From assembly GCA_949130495.1 (NCBI GenBank), contig OX422211.1, forward strand, positions 538,596,872 to 538,660,871: a DNA stretch of 64,000 bases. Direction: 5' to 3'. This DNA comes from Sambucus nigra. Taxonomy: Eukaryota; Streptophyta; Magnoliopsida; Dipsacales; Adoxaceae. Numbering within the stretch: position 1 is the stretch's first letter; every line of letters begins with the position of its first letter. The notes under the pieces are model-generated. The model did not search any database. It had not been told where the DNA came from and worked only from the letters and a program-made list of their open reading frames with translations. The translations under genes and the position numbers were made by a program. Positions 11,331-23,352 of this stretch are shown piece by piece.

Positions 11331-12079
11331 CTCTATGTATTTTCACGCGAAGCCATCTTTAAATTCCCTTATTAACTCTATCAAGGCCCCTCTTTTCTCT
11401 ATGCTCAGGTCCTTCGAAATGAAAATGGGTCTTGCATTTTCTCCTTCTTTAGTTAGGTTCAACTGTTCCAACTCTTATACATGGGGCTTTAGTATATCCA
11501 TTAGTCTAGTTCTTCATCTTCATCCTCCATAAACTCTTCTATATTTGAGTTTTCAATGACCATGCATTACCCCTGTTGGTCCACCAGCAAACATTCATAT
11601 ATTGGGTCAGCCCCTAGATCATCTCCTTCAACTTCCCGCTCACACCCTCAGAGGAGGTAAACCACTCTCCTATCCTCCATGATCTTCCTTTAACACTGTC
11701 TGCTCTTCATTACAACCACTTTTCTCTTTCTATCCCTCGAAGCTTTTCCCAATCTATCTCTCGAATATTTGCTCGTCATGCTATGCCATTGGACCTGATG
11801 TTCCGTCGGGTCCATCTTGGGACTTATTCGATCCCTGAGCTTATTTAAGAGTTTCTTCTTCTTGGGATCAGCAAAGTGAACTTTTTCGTCTACTACTTTT
11901 CCTTTTGTCTCTTCGCTATTTTGACCATTCACAGGACCCATTATTTTTATGATAGAGGTAACTCTTGCTCCTTCCATTCTTCTTGTCAGCACCAGGGAAT
12001 CTTACTCCATCCACATTTAGAAAGTTGCATTAACTAAATAAGCTTCTTTGGTGGAGAAAGGCTTATTCATCGCACGTAT

Positions 12080-12616
12080 AATGATTTCAGTCCCTTTAAC
12101 CTTTTTCTTTATGCATTAGTGATACGTCGAAGGGACTACACCATGGTTGTGCATCCACACCCTCCCTATCAGCAGGTGGTATGAAGTGGCACTTTCAATC
12201 ATGTGTAACTTGATATGCGAGGTCAGTTTCCCCATCATAATCCCCACATTCACATATCCAATAGACTTGGACGATTGATTATCATAGCTAGAAATCACAA
12301 AAGGCATTGGCATTAATCATTCCTTTGGAATGTTGGTTATCCGAAAAGAACTGATAGGCATGATATTTATTGATGCTCCCCTATCCATCAAGGCCCTTGC
12401 AAAGATTACCTCATTGATGCTTGTCATTACATACAAGGGCCTGTTGTGTGGGTGTCTCACAGCCCTGTCAGCATCCCTAAAAGTTACTTCAAACAAGAAC
12501 TTTCTCACCAACCTTGCCATGGGCCCCTTCCATCTTAATGATGGTACTGTATTCTTCCTCGTGATGTCTAGAATCACTTTCATTATCTCCAAATAGTTTT
12601 CCTTTGGCATCCCCAC
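12080..12616 (-). pseudogene. Tat-A aspartic protease
   Basis: Retropepsin-type domain. ORF 12616-12317 carries RPLYVMTSINEVIFARALMD followed by RGASINIMP, equivalent to the active-site strand ALVDTGAS.N..P, with the second position changed to R. After a stop, 12313-12116 supplies SSKSIGYVNVGIMMG and YHLLIGRVWMHNHGVVPST, the usual C-terminal LLGR.W.H..G.VPS block. It would process the Gag-Pol polyprotein. Confidence 0.75.
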
Positions 12617-12639
12617 TTGGTCGTAGAACCACGAGAACT

Positions 12640-13030
12640 TGGGCTACTGCGAAACAGCTTGGTACCCTAAGCTTTGGTCTACTTCTTCCCCTTCCAGGTT
12701 ATATACCTCCTCCATATCCCTCGCACTTACTTCATCGTAAGCTATAACTCCATTGTCAATGCCCATTGTACAATCTTTCAAATCGTCCTCAACGTCTTCC
12801 CGTTGGAACATCAGCTCTCTCTCTTCTCGTTTAGCCTCCTCATCATAAGCAACCACCAGATTTTCCCCATGTGGTGGGGGGGGGTTAACATTTGCATTCT
12901 CTTGAGGGATATGCAAAGTCCCTCTCTTCATATATTTGTTGATGATTTTCCTCAACATGAAATAAGTCTCCGTTGGGTGACCTACCTTTCGATGGATCTA
13001 ACAGTATTTGGGATCAGCACTCGTTGCTAC
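12640..13030 (-). pseudogene. Tat-A gag-protease linker with zinc-finger-like motif
   Basis: On the minus strand DPKYC.IHRKVGHPTETYF (about 12970-13030) followed by MLRKIINKYMKRGTLHIP matches the segment KYC.YH...GH.TE.C..L...IE.LI..G.L that follows gag in Tat polyproteins. An acidic linker (EEAKREERELMFQREDVEDD) leads to the protease. Confidence 0.55.
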
Positions 13031-13379
13031 ATTTGGCTCCACGACCGGAATGCCCTTGGGTTCGTACACCATTCCCCCTTTGACCTTAGTGTTGTATCAA
13101 CTGACAACCTATTTAACTGTACAAGGCAGTGGTGGTGGGTCTTCTCTGTCTCTTCCAAACTTTCTCTTGTTATATTTCTTTACCGGCTTGGCCCTTTCAC
13201 CTCCATCGGCGTATCCTACCCGTGGGGCCTAGACACATGATGTAACGGGTCATATCGACTGACTGAACACCACTAGTACTATAACGGGGCTTGGCCGGAC
13301 CACCGTGATATATTTCTTGTTGCTTTCATAAATGCTATGAAAGTTCCTTAGCATGTATTAATGAGGTGACTAATATCTT

Positions 13380-14322
13380 TCGAGAGAAAATCTTCAGTGC
13401 AAAGCTGTAATAGTTTAGACTCTTTGTCCTCCGCCCTCACATCGAGGGACCTCTCCTTAAATCTTCGTACTTATGCCACCAAATATTCCCCTGGTCATTT
13501 CTTCTCCCTGCCTAACTGAGTTAACGTAAATTCATCTTCTGCCAGAAAGAACTTCTTGACAAATAGCACATGCATCTCTTCCCACGTTGAAACACTTTTT
13601 GGCACTAAATGGGGGTACCAAGTATAGGGTTTATCGATTAAGGATTTGAACAACTCCCTCAACCTGAGCTTCTTATTATTACAATAAGCTCCGAAGTGTT
13701 CGATAAAGTGTTTAATATGATCCTTCGAGTTTCCCCCTTTCCCAGTATATTTTTCAAAGATGGGAGGAATGTAGTCCTTCGGGTAGGGCTTATCATTTTA
13801 TTCCTGAGGATAGGGAACACAAAAATCATCATACACCGATGCTACCTCATCGGCTGATTGCGGGAAAGCTACTATCATCTTCAACATTACTTTCTACATC
13901 TCTTCCAAATCCGATGCTAGTGTTTTCTCGATCGTTGGGGGAATATCCAGAGGGACCATTGCTGGGACACTCATTACACCTGGAGTAACCCAAATGGGTG
14001 GAACTCTCGTCACACCCGGGGCACCCATTATTAGAATAGAAGTGGGTACTATATTCGAGGGGGCAGTGCTTGTTGGGGCTATCGGAGCCATCATTGGTGT
14101 CACGAAAGAACTGGCATCAAATCCCCCCAACACCGTTGTAGCAACGGACATTTGTAAAAACTCGTAAAACTTACTCATGAGGAGGGACACTTGAGCTTTC
14201 CCTATCCCAGCACTCGTGGAAGATCTTGTTATCCCTAGGACGCCCGTCGACATTTGAACTGGAGGCACATCCACCTGAGGGACCCCATCTCTAGCGGTCT
14301 CAATCTCTCTTACAGCTTGCAT
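13380..14322 (-). pseudogene. Tat-A Gag
   Basis: Capsid-like structural protein. The N-terminal part (14322-13894, 142 codons) is Pro/Ser/Thr-rich and low complexity. The conserved gag core follows, with frame breaks, at about 13440-13780: FEKYTGKGGNSKDHIKHF, LRLRELFKSLIDKPYTWYP, STWEEMHVLFVKKFF and a VRRFKERSLD block. This is the standard retrotransposon gag signature (Y.G..DP..H...F, L...A..W, SW..L...F...F). The coding region is cut at 14360 by the chromovirus LTR. Confidence 0.7.
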
Positions 14323-15136
14323 AGTTAACAGTATCTTGAGACATACTTTTAGAAGAATAATGTAACACCCCGCACAATAAAATACCAGGTGATCAGCCCC
14401 ATACGAAATTAAAGCATATTATACAGTCTTATTATTCTTAGCATCACTGTTGAAAACATTTTATAATCACATAGTACTTAATTAAACATCTGTCAAAAAC
14501 TTTCAAATTTTAATTTAATAAAATTACTCGTTTGAAAATATAAACCATTTAACACAATCCATTCACACATTGAATAACAACTGAGTAAATATCACAACTG
14601 AATTAAATACAACTGGAATAAAACTCTGCAGTTAAAATCTCATACAATAATCCAAAGTAAACCAAATGCAATCAACTCTGATACAAGTAAATAAACTGAC
14701 TGAGAAGGAAAGACTGTAATCCTTTTAGAGACATTCCCTAAATGAAATCAACTACTAGAGAAGGAGGAATAAAAAAGATGAAGTGTCTAATACAAAATCT
14801 GCAACTCCATAGCATCTATAGCACGTCAAATACTCCAATCCTCTATGCCTGGTGTCCTTGTGGCTGGAAACCTAATATAGAAGATATAAGAGAGATAAGA
14901 GAATATGCAATAGAACAGGTCAGAGCCCGATGTAAAAATAGTTTAGAAAATAGCAAGGTAATAAATGCTATATTCAGCAATTATTACATACATAACAGAT
15001 TATCAGATTCTCACCTCTCATTTAGAGTGCACACCTAACGTACCTCTATGTCATATTAGTTACAGTTCCCATGCTAACTAGTTCAACACAATGTATCCAC
15101 TATCTATATCCCAATGCATTCCCACGTATTTCTCTC

Positions 15137-15247
<111 letters not shown>

Positions 15248-16204
15248 TGTTTATCCATTTAGATTCAATATGAAAAATACCTTTAATTATCTAACGTAAT
15301 TAAGGATTATCATACTTAATAAATTCCAAATTTCATTACCTTACACTTCTACTTTATTCACATAGAAGATATTATTACAAGTGTGTGTATATATATATAA
15401 ATTCACTTATTATATATATATATATATATACTATACGGCACCCTAAGGCACAACTCTGGTGCATGTATTACTTTGCTATGATGTCCCGGTACATCTCGTC
15501 GCTGTATACGGGACTAAAGGTTTGGTAAATATTCCTCGAGCGACAAATATCAAACACAAGCATTGCAGGTGAACATAGTCCTAAGCCTTTGGGCTATGCA
15601 CATACCTACTCACCCAAATGACTGGTCACACCCAAAAGTAGTGATCAATCCCTAGGTTCTATGTTCTCGAGTGACAAGTCAAAAATCCCATAGATTCATT
15701 AGGATATGACTTCCCTCACGCGTTAACCTCCCCCGATAGCGAGTAAGATAGGTATGTCATATACATAAATCATCAATCAATAGGTACTATCATCTTCCTA
15801 TATAAAATTAGGTACTTACATTACCTATATCATATTAGGAATTTATCCTATCCAAAGTACCCGTCATATTTCTCGAATACTACCCCTACTTGTCATCATG
15901 ATTATCATTGTACGTATATTATGTAGTTATTTCTCCCATAATCTTTTATATAACCCAAGTACCCGTATATATGTCCTCATTATTGCCTGTACTTTTTATA
16001 CTGATTATTTTCCTCTAAATCGTATAATAATTATGTAGATATCTCCCACATAATTTTAATTCTCAATATAGTATAATTTTCCAACATTAATCCCAAGTTT
16101 TCTCACATAGTAATGTACCAAAATTATTGAGAACCTACTCTGGGCTAAAATAACATTATTCAAACATTTTTCGGCTAAAACAGTATTCTGGGAAATCTCA
16201 TTTT

Positions 16205-16282
16205 GAAGTTCAAATCTCATTAGAACGAGACGGGATCTCGTTCGAACGAAGTCAATTCTCGTTCGAATGAAATCAACGTTTT
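16205..16282. repeat. CTCGTTCGAACGA word cluster in the chromovirus LTR
   Basis: AGAACGAGACGGGATCTCGT, TCGTTCGAACGAAG and TCTCGTTCGAATGA follow each other within 80 bp. TCGTTCGAACGA is a perfect palindrome. A related cluster occurs near 63430-63600. Confidence 0.8.
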
Positions 16283-17614
16283 TCCTGTTCGTCTTGAGTT
16301 CCAGTTTTCTGCATTTATCCTCAATTTCTAACACCCAAACCTTACTGGTTTCTATCCTAACAGAATCCAGAAATCCGAATTACTATTCTAACATCATTTC
16401 AACATATTCATGGGTGTTTTCTAGATAAAAACATCAATTCCACATGTTCATAAGGGATTATCATCAAGCCCATTAAAACCTCAAGATTTCAATAATCTGA
16501 ATTCTCCATTTTTATCCAACTTGAAAACTCATAATTTAGAGTCATTATTTCATACCTAAATCATCAAATTTCATTTTTAACATGGTAGGATTTTTCTACA
16601 TGTAATTCCTATCATCATTTTCAATAACCTTAAGAACATATATTTTTCTCTACATGTATAACCCATAATTTTCATCATGATTATAGTCCCTACATGTTAT
16701 ATATTCAACTACATGAATTTGCCTAACCATTGTCATAATTTACCAATCATTTTAAATTCCAAATTCATATGTTCATGAATCCTACAAGAAAATCCTATTC
16801 TAACATATATATGCTAATCACTAAAATAGAGCAAGAGTCACTTGCCTTAAAAGTCAGTCTCAATCGTTGATGAAGACAAATGTTAGGACTTCTCTTTCCC
16901 TTTTTCGGTGACTTTTCCAGCGACTATGGTAATGGTGCAAAGTGAAGAGATTGTGGTTGTCCCCATAGTTTGCCCTAGGTGACTCCTCATTTCCAAGAAC
17001 TCTTCCTCTCCTCAAGTTACCCTTTCACTCTCTCTAAGACTTTCTTATTTTTCTCTCAAACTTTCTCACTTGTTTTTTGATGAAATGAATCTTACGTAGA
17101 GTCTAGTCTTATTTAAATAATAAGTCTTAAAGGTTAGATACAAGACAAAAGACGAAGTTACTATTCATCTCCCAAGCAAAATGACTAAAATGCCCCTTCG
17201 GGGTGTCCTTTCATCTTCTAATTGACCCAAGACCCAATTCCAACATATGTATAGACTTTCCTGACTTTTTTGACCCTTACGGATGCAACCGTGCACTCGA
17301 AACGACCATAAGGTTGATATAAAAGAATCTTTCCTTTTTATTTATTTAAATTAGTCCCGACACGTCCTATGACCGCGTCTCGACTTAATTTCATTTATTT
17401 CCGTATTAGTAACTCACGACAATATAAATAACATCATACTCCTATATTACTTATATATCACTAAGTAATATTTACAATCATATATTACTATTAATCTCCA
17501 GTAATATTAAATTTTGATTAATCCCAATTAATATTTCCTAATTAATTTTAATTAATCCCCATTAACTTTTAATTTTTCTTTTTTTAAAAGTTATTAAAAT
17601 TATGGGGTATTACA

Positions 17615-17632
17615 TACTTCCCCCCTAATAAC
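17615..17632 (-). promoter_or_regulatory. Chromovirus polypurine tract
   Basis: The minus strand reads TTATTAGGGGGGAAGTA directly before the 3' LTR start TGTAATACCCC. It would prime plus-strand DNA synthesis. Confidence 0.75.
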
Positions 17633-17639
17633 GGAATTT

Positions 17640-18900
17640 CGTCCTGAAATTCCGAAAATAAAGCATACCTGGTAAAATAACTCCGGGTATTTTTCACGCA
17701 TCTCATCCTCGCGCTCCCAAGTAGACTCCTCAATGTTATGGTGCTCCCACTGAACATGCACCAACGAAACTACTTTCGATCTCAACCATCTTTCACTATG
17801 GTCCAAGATGGTTACTGGTCTCTCCACGTAAGAACTATTTGTCTACAAGTCGATCTTCTATAATGCAACATGAGTGTGAGCCAACTCATCCCGAAGATAT
17901 CGCCTCAGTGAAGAAATATGGAACACATCATGTATCCTATGCAAGTGCTCTGGTAGCCCCAATCTACAAGCAACCGATCAAACTCTCTCAATGATCGGAA
18001 ATGGTCCTACATATCTAGGCGCTAATTTCCCTTTCTTACCAAATCTCATAATCCCCTTCATAACCGATACTCACTATAATAGCTGGTCCCCCATAATGAA
18101 TTCACTAAACAACCGCTTCGCAATTGCATAGCTTTTCTGTTTATCCTGGACTACCCAAATAAAGACTACGAATCATCTCAATCCTAGAAGACGTATATTG
18201 AATCACCTCTGCCCCTAGTAGCTTGTTGTCCCCCACCTCTAGCCAACATGTAGGAGAACGACAAGGTCTACCATATAGTGCCTCAAATGGAGCTATATTA
18301 ATGGTGAACTTATAGGAGTTATTATACACAAACTCCACTAACGGAAGGTATTGTTACCAACCTCCCTAAAATTCTAGGATACACATATATAGCATGTCTT
18401 CTAAGATCTGGTTTGTACGTTCTGTCTACCCATCCGTCTGCGGGTGATAAGTCGTACTCAACTCCAATTCGGTACCTATAGACTCCTGAAAGCTCTCCAA
18501 GATGCGTGGCACAAAAATCTTGTGTCTTTCAGACACGATATTTAGGGGCACCCATGCAACTTCACTATCTCGGTAGTAAATAACTGGGAATACTGTCCCA
18601 TAGTGTAATCAGTTTGAATGGGCAAAAGTGAGTTACCTTAGTTAACCAATCCACAATCACCCATATAGAATCTTGACCCGCTGAGAAGTAGGTAACCCTA
18701 TGATGAAGTCCATAGAGATTCTCTCCCATTTCCACATCGGTATCTCTAATGGCTGAAGAAATCCAGTAGGCTTCTGATGATCCACGTTCACTAACTGAAA
18801 AGTGGTACACTTAGAGAAGAACTTAGCAGTATCTATTTGCATCCCTATCCACCAATATTGTTGTCGCATATCTTGGTACGTCTTATCCGCACTGGGATGT
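17640..18900 (-). pseudogene. Chromovirus integrase with C-terminal chromodomain (broken)
   Basis: Minus-strand order: end of the zinc-binding region (QQYWWIGMQIDTAKFFSKCT, about 18815-18870), catalytic core with MDFIIGLPTS (first D, about 18700), SERHKIFVPR (about 18520, where the family has SDR, so the second acidic residue reads E), and TTYHPQTDG.TERTNQILED (about 18400, catalytic E present). Then EFVYNNSYKFTINIAPFEAL (about 18338) and KLAPRYVGPFPI (about 18020). The C-terminus (17827-17680) reads VTILDHSERWLRSKVVSLVH, VQWEHHNIEESTWERED, MREKYPELF, a gypsy chromodomain that would target integration to modified chromatin. Several stops interrupt it. Confidence 0.85.
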
Positions 18901-19121
18901 ACTGTAAATCAGGATCCGTGTGACTCTATCATCACATAATGACTCAAATCCCCACCTTCTAGAATAATCAATCTACCATTGAAGCGCAAGCCCCCATCTA
19001 AACTCACAGAGTAAGACTCTACTCCTCCGGCTAAAAGATGTCAAATTTTCTCCTGGCAAAATGGATTGGTTGCCTTAGCCTGAACCACCATTGTCACAAT
19101 CTGAGGTGTAATAGTCATAGT

Positions 19122-19520
19122 TTACATATATGATCTGGCGACTGCATCTTGAAGTCCCAGTTCCTTCCATTTTTCCTTCCACACCACGGCCAACTCACCT
19201 ACCGGCCTTCGACTCAACGCATCTACTACTATGTTAGCCTTTCCTAGGTGGTAATGTATCTCAAACTGATAATCTTTCCCAAACTCAATCCACCTGCACT
19301 GGCGCATGTTCAACTCTCGCTGAGTGAATAAATACTGTAGTGACTTATGATCCGTGAATAGGCGAACCTTCTCCCTTAATAAATAGTGTCTCCATATCCG
19401 AAGAGCAAACACGACTTCCGCAAGCTCTAAGTCGTGGGTTGGGTAATTCTTCTCATGAGGCTTAAGATTTCAAAAGTCATAAGCTATGGCCTTATTTTCC
19501 TTCCATAGTACTCCACCAAC
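19122..19520 (-). pseudogene. Chromovirus RNase H
   Basis: ORF 19412-19122 with [40 protein letters not shown], and [13 protein letters not shown], preceded at about 19420-19460 by [18 protein letters not shown]. These are the canonical gypsy RNase H blocks ([22 protein letters not shown]). The upstream connection segment (19674-19492) is shifted in frame. Confidence 0.85.
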
Positions 19521-19689
19521 CCCTGTAAAGATGCATCAGTGTAACCAAGTACTCCACTCCTGGCTTAGGCAATGCTAATACTAGTGCTGAAGTCAACTTA
19601 TCTTTTAGCGTGTCAAATGCTAATGGAGATGCATCGTCCCAGACAATTGGTACACCTTTTCGAGTTAGATTCATCAGTGAACCTGCAAT

Positions 19690-20420
19690 CTATAAGAAAT
19701 CCCGAATAAAACGTTTGTAATAACCGACCAATCCCAAGAAACTATGCACTTTTATTGGTCTCGTGGGGTGTCTGCACTCCCTCATCACTAATACCTTACT
19801 AGGATCCATCGATATCCCGATTTCAGAAATAACATGCCCCAGAAACTGAACTTCCCGAAGCCATAACCCACACTTCTCATATTTCGCATACAGTTAATGC
19901 TCACATAGGGTCTGTAGGACCTGCCGCAAATGCCCGACATGCTCCTCCTCAGTCTGAGAATAAATCAAGATATAATCTATGAAAACGATGATAAACTGGT
20001 CTAAAAACTCTCTGAACACCCTATTTATCAAGTCCATGAATACCGTCGACGCATTAGTCAATCCAAGCGGCATGACCCGAAACTGATATGATCCATATTT
20101 GGTCAAGAATGTAGTCTTTGAAACGTCCTCCTCTCTAATATATCACTGATGATAACCGAACCTTAAGTCTATATTTGAGAAGTAGGATACTCTTATCAGT
20201 TGATTAAAAAATTCATCAATTCTAGGCAAAGGATACTTGTTCCGTATCGCGACTTTATTAAGCTCCCGATAATCTACGCACAACCTTAGAGAACCGTCTC
20301 GCTTCTTTACAAATAACACCGTGGCACCCCAAGGCGACGTACTCCTGTGGATGAACCCCTGCCCCAAGAGCTATTCTATTTGATCCCTGATCTCCCTCAT
20401 CTCTACTGGAGCCATACGGT
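19690..20420 (-). pseudogene. Chromovirus reverse transcriptase (broken)
   Basis: ORF 20367-20143 reads [38 protein letters not shown] and [11 protein letters not shown]. It continues after a stop at 20106 with [18 protein letters not shown] and [20 protein letters not shown]. The catalytic FIDD reads FIDY, which would abolish activity. The region after the catalytic site (GLWLREVQFLGHVIS, FLGLVGYYKRFI) is recognisable down to about 19700. This is a chromovirus-type RT, clearly different from the Tat RTs nearby. Confidence 0.88.
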
Positions 20421-20462
20421 AAGGCACACGAGCAGTAGGCCAAGTGTCCGGTGCTAAATCAA

Positions 20463-20950
20463 TCACAAACTCAATCTCCCTGCTAGGAGTAATCTCGATA
20501 TCTCCTGGAAAACATCCGCAAACTCACAAACTACCGGTATAGAATGAGGGGATATTACTACTCCCCTAGAGGTCTCCTCCTCTACATAATATAAATGAGT
20601 AGACGACCCTCCTTCAGAATGACGCATCTCCACAAGTAACATCTCATGTCTAGGAATAGAAAAAATAATACACCGATTATAACAGTCAATCATGGCTCTA
20701 TATGCAACAAACCAATCGATGCCGATAATCACATCATACTCAGACATGTCCAAAATAAGTAAATCCATCGATAAAATCATACTCCCAATCTCTATACTCA
20801 CATGATGACATATAAAGAAAATAGGCGTCCCACTACCCATCGGTGAGTCTACATAAGTAATGGTGCTATCGACCAAGTCCAGTAACCTTGTGTCCCGTGC
20901 AACTATAGTACCTCTAAATGAATGTGAGTCCCTATGTCAAAGGGAATGCG
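20463..20950 (-). pseudogene. Chromovirus protease
   Basis: ORF 20876-20463 ends with the retropepsin C-terminal block ILDMSEYDVIIGIDWF (about 20700-20750), CYNRCIIFSIP and SIPVVCEFADVFQEI, which leads into RT. The active-site strand upstream of 20876 reads FDIGTHIH where the family has DSGATHSF, so the catalytic site is damaged and a codon may be missing. Confidence 0.7.
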
Positions 20951-20989
20951 CCCCATAGCCCCATAGATAGAAAACATACCCTCAATCGT

Positions 20990-22199
20990 GGGCGGTGACT
21001 GCTAAACCGTTGCCTGATGGACGTTGTATACATGCCTATAATGTCCCAGTTGTGCTAGAGCTGCTGGAATGGGAGGTAATGCTGGCACCTAATCTGGTGC
21101 AAGGAGGTGGGTGGTGGAAATATTGGTCTATGTGGCTCCTGTGGTGATCCCTCCTGAGGAATCTTGCCCTTATCAGGACAATCCTGTCTCTTATGGACAG
21201 GCTTACCACACACAAAACATCTACCAGTGAACTTTCCCCCATTTTTCCCCTGTTGTCCCCTGCCCTACTCGCTGTTACCACCTCTCCCTTGACCTTGTTG
21301 GCCCTGATTCTGGCCCTTCCTGTTGCCTCCCACTGCCCAAACAGAAATCCTTCGGATCATAAACTTTTAGCATAGTCACCTAGCTGGGAACCTTGCTCAC
21401 CCTGTCACCGCTGACTCTGACCTGACTGTGTCCCGCTAGAACTGCCTCCATTAGTCTTTCCCTACTAGCTCAACTCAATCCCCCGCTTGACACCCTGATC
21501 ATGTAAACGATTATCCTGGTAATGAAGCATTGTAGCATTAAGAACATCTGCGTAAGTATGTAGGGAGAGATTACCCAATAAGTGCTGGCGAATCTTATCG
21601 TTCAGGCCATCAGTGAACATCTGAATTCTCCTTTCTTCAGTGGGTACCTCTGCAGACACCAAGTTAGTTAGCCAAGTAAATTCCTCCTCATATTATATCA
21701 CTGTCTTCCCTTCCTTTTTCAAGCCAAGTAGTTTCCACCTCATCTCAGTCTGAATGGCGAAAGGGAAGTACTTGTGGTCGAACCACACCCAAAAATCCTG
21801 GATAGTCATAGTAGCTTTCTTCTCAGTGGTGGTAATAGATTCCCACCATTGGAGAGCTTCCCATACTAGCTTAAACATAGCTAGTATCTGACATTGAGCC
21901 TATATGAATTCAAACATTCTCAAGTGCCTCTAGATATCCTTCTTCCATTGGCTAACAGTCACGACATCAGAATCCCCCTAAAACTCTGGTGGATGCGCCT
22001 TCTGAAAGGCATCCCTAACACATTCCCAAGCAGTATGAAACACTTGCCCTGGCACGGGTGACAGAGCTGGAGCCTGTGCTAGAGCTTGTTGAACAACAAC
22101 TAAAGCTGTGTTGACTGCTTGAGCAACACTGGGAGCAACTTCTGCAATATTCATTGTACCCTAAGCTCAGGCAGGTTGAGACGCACGTCGAGGAGGCAT
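20990..22199 (-). pseudogene. Chromovirus Gag with CCHC zinc knuckle
   Basis: Start ATG at 22199 (MPPRRASQPA, then a stop). The core carries FKLVWEALQWWESITTTEKK and TIQDFWVWFDHKYFP (21693-21878), EEFTWLTNLVSAEVPTEERR, and FTDGLNDKIRQHLLG (21465-21662), typical of gypsy gag. A zinc knuckle C-F-V-C-GKPV-H-KRQD-C (C-x2-C-x4-H-x4-C) lies at 21178-21219 and would bind element RNA. A Gln/Ala-rich N-terminus precedes the core. Stops and shifts make it a pseudogene. Confidence 0.82.
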
Positions 22200-22367
22200 T
22201 TGAAATGAGAGATAATATACCATCAGTATTTGATATCATAGAATAGCTGAAGAACATATAAATGCAGTCAAGGATACAAGAGTCCTAATAAGAGGGATCT
22301 ACATCAAAGGATGCCTAGCTAAAGTCAGTGTAAACTCTTGAGATCCTAAAACACTCTAGAACCGGAT

Positions 22368-22379
22368 GCACTTATACCA
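22368..22379 (-). promoter_or_regulatory. Chromovirus primer-binding site (initiator tRNA-Met type)
   Basis: Two bases inside the 5' LTR end the minus strand reads TGGTATAAGTGC, 10 of 12 matching the common plant site TGGTATCAGAGC complementary to initiator tRNA-Met. Confidence 0.65.
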
Positions 22380-22381
22380 CC

Positions 22382-22588
22382 TGTAACACCCCACTCAATT
22401 AAATACAGGTTGATCAGTCCCATAAACTTGAAAACTAAGAATTTAGAATCATTATTTCATACCTAAATCAACAAATTTCATTTTTAATATGGTAGTATTT
22501 TTATACATGTAATTCCTATCATCATTTTCAATAACTTTAAGAACATATATTTTTTTGTACATGTAAAACCCATCATTTTCATCATGAT
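22382..22588 (-). repeat. Chromovirus 5' LTR, part A (deleted copy)
   Basis: Starts TGTAACACCCCACTCAATTA like the left LTR, but after 43 bp (22424) jumps to the sequence found at 16518 of the left LTR. About 2114 bp are therefore missing. The LTR is broken at 22588 by the nested element and continues at 31458. Confidence 0.85.
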
Positions 22589-22845
22589 TGTTGATGCAAA
22601 AAACTGGATCGAATCCCATTTTTATGATCACAGATAAATAGATGAAAGCAATCCATTCAAACACATGAGAGACAAATATTTTTAAAGTGGTTCGGCTATA
22701 AGAAAAAGCCTACGTCCACTGTTATTTTATTCCCAGGGGTTTACAATAGCACAATGTGGTGTAGAGAGAGAAAAAGGTGTGTATCTTGTGTAGGATGTCT
22801 CTCGGTTCTCCCGGATCTCCTCCCTTTTGGCTAAGGGAATACATG

Positions 22846-22854
22846 TATTTATAG
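22846..22854 (-). promoter_or_regulatory. TATA box of the coding-free element LTR
   Basis: The minus strand reads CACTATAAATACATG. It lies about 190 bp downstream of the 21-bp array on the element strand. The same box is at 30961-30969 in the other LTR. Confidence 0.65.
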
Positions 22855-23052
22855 TGATGGGAGATAAAGAGATTCATTGTATGTAGACATTTATGTCTAC
22901 ATTCAACGAATCTAATTGTTAAATTGCTTGGTATGCTATGTGTTGTCATCTATTAATACAGAATAAATGTACATTAAGGCTCATTAAATGCACTGCCATC
23001 TTCATTAATGCACATTAAATGCATATTTATCCTTTGATCTTCCTGGTTGGTA

Positions 23053-23262
23053 TGCCGACCAACTCTCCTCGGGTGCCGACTAACTCTCCTCGGGTGCCGA
23101 CCAACTCTCCTCGGGTGCCGACTAATACTCCTCGGGTGCCAACTAATTTTCCTCGGGTACTGACTAACTCTCCTCGGGTGCCGACTAATACTCCTCGGGT
23201 GCCGACCAACTCTCCTCGGGTGTTGACTAATACTCCTCGGGTGCCGACTAACTCTCCTCGGA
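23053..23262. repeat. 21-bp tandem array, ten units (left LTR)
   Basis: Unit GCCGACCAACTCTCCTCGGG plus T, with variants GACTAATAC and AACTAATTT. The same ten-unit array, same order of variants except near the end, is at 31167-31376. Confidence 0.93.
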
Positions 23263-23339
23263 TGTGGAATATTGCCACGTAGGATGACATGTGTCCTTTT
23301 CTGATTGCTCCTCGTAGATGGAGAATTTTTGCATTAACA

Positions 23340-23352
23340 GAATCCCCCAATG
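23340..23352 (-). promoter_or_regulatory. Polypurine tract of the coding-free element
   Basis: The minus strand reads GCATTGGGGGATTC directly before the 3' LTR start TGTTAATGC. Confidence 0.6.

Larger units (their letters stand above)
3328..14360 (-). mobile_element. Tat-A: Ty3/gypsy Tat-lineage retrotransposon with antisense ORF
   Basis: Minus-strand gag (13380-14322), zinc-finger segment (about 13000), protease (12.1-12.6 kb), RT (10.6-11.3 kb), RNase H (10.0-10.5 kb), a second archaeal-like RNase H (9.7-10.0 kb) and integrase (8.0-9.2 kb) are in Ty3/gypsy order. Two RNase H domains, DLNRA.AKD in RT and an additional ORF between pol and the 3' LTR are established features of the Tat lineage. 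The additional ORF here runs on the opposite strand (3537-7709). All coding parts carry stops and shifts. The 5' end is cut off at 14360, directly where the chromovirus LTR begins, so its 5' LTR and primer-binding site are missing. Confidence 0.8.
22589..23339 (-). repeat. 3' LTR of the coding-free element, 751 bp
   Basis: Nearly identical to 30704-31452. Contains a ten-unit 21-bp array (23053-23262) in the U3 part and a TATA box at 22846-22854 (minus). The short open frames across the array (PTNSPRV units on plus, ELVGTRG units on minus) come from its period being a multiple of three. Confidence 0.93.

Noticed and set aside
12674..13240. 188-codon plus-strand frame
   Set aside because: It is antisense to the gag-protease linker of Tat-A, whose minus-strand motifs explain the sequence.
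23019..23350. Repetitive PTNSPRV / ELVGTRG peptides on both strands (also 31132-31554)
   Set aside because: They are the 21-bp LTR array, open on both strands because of its period. They lie in U3, with no domain or start context.
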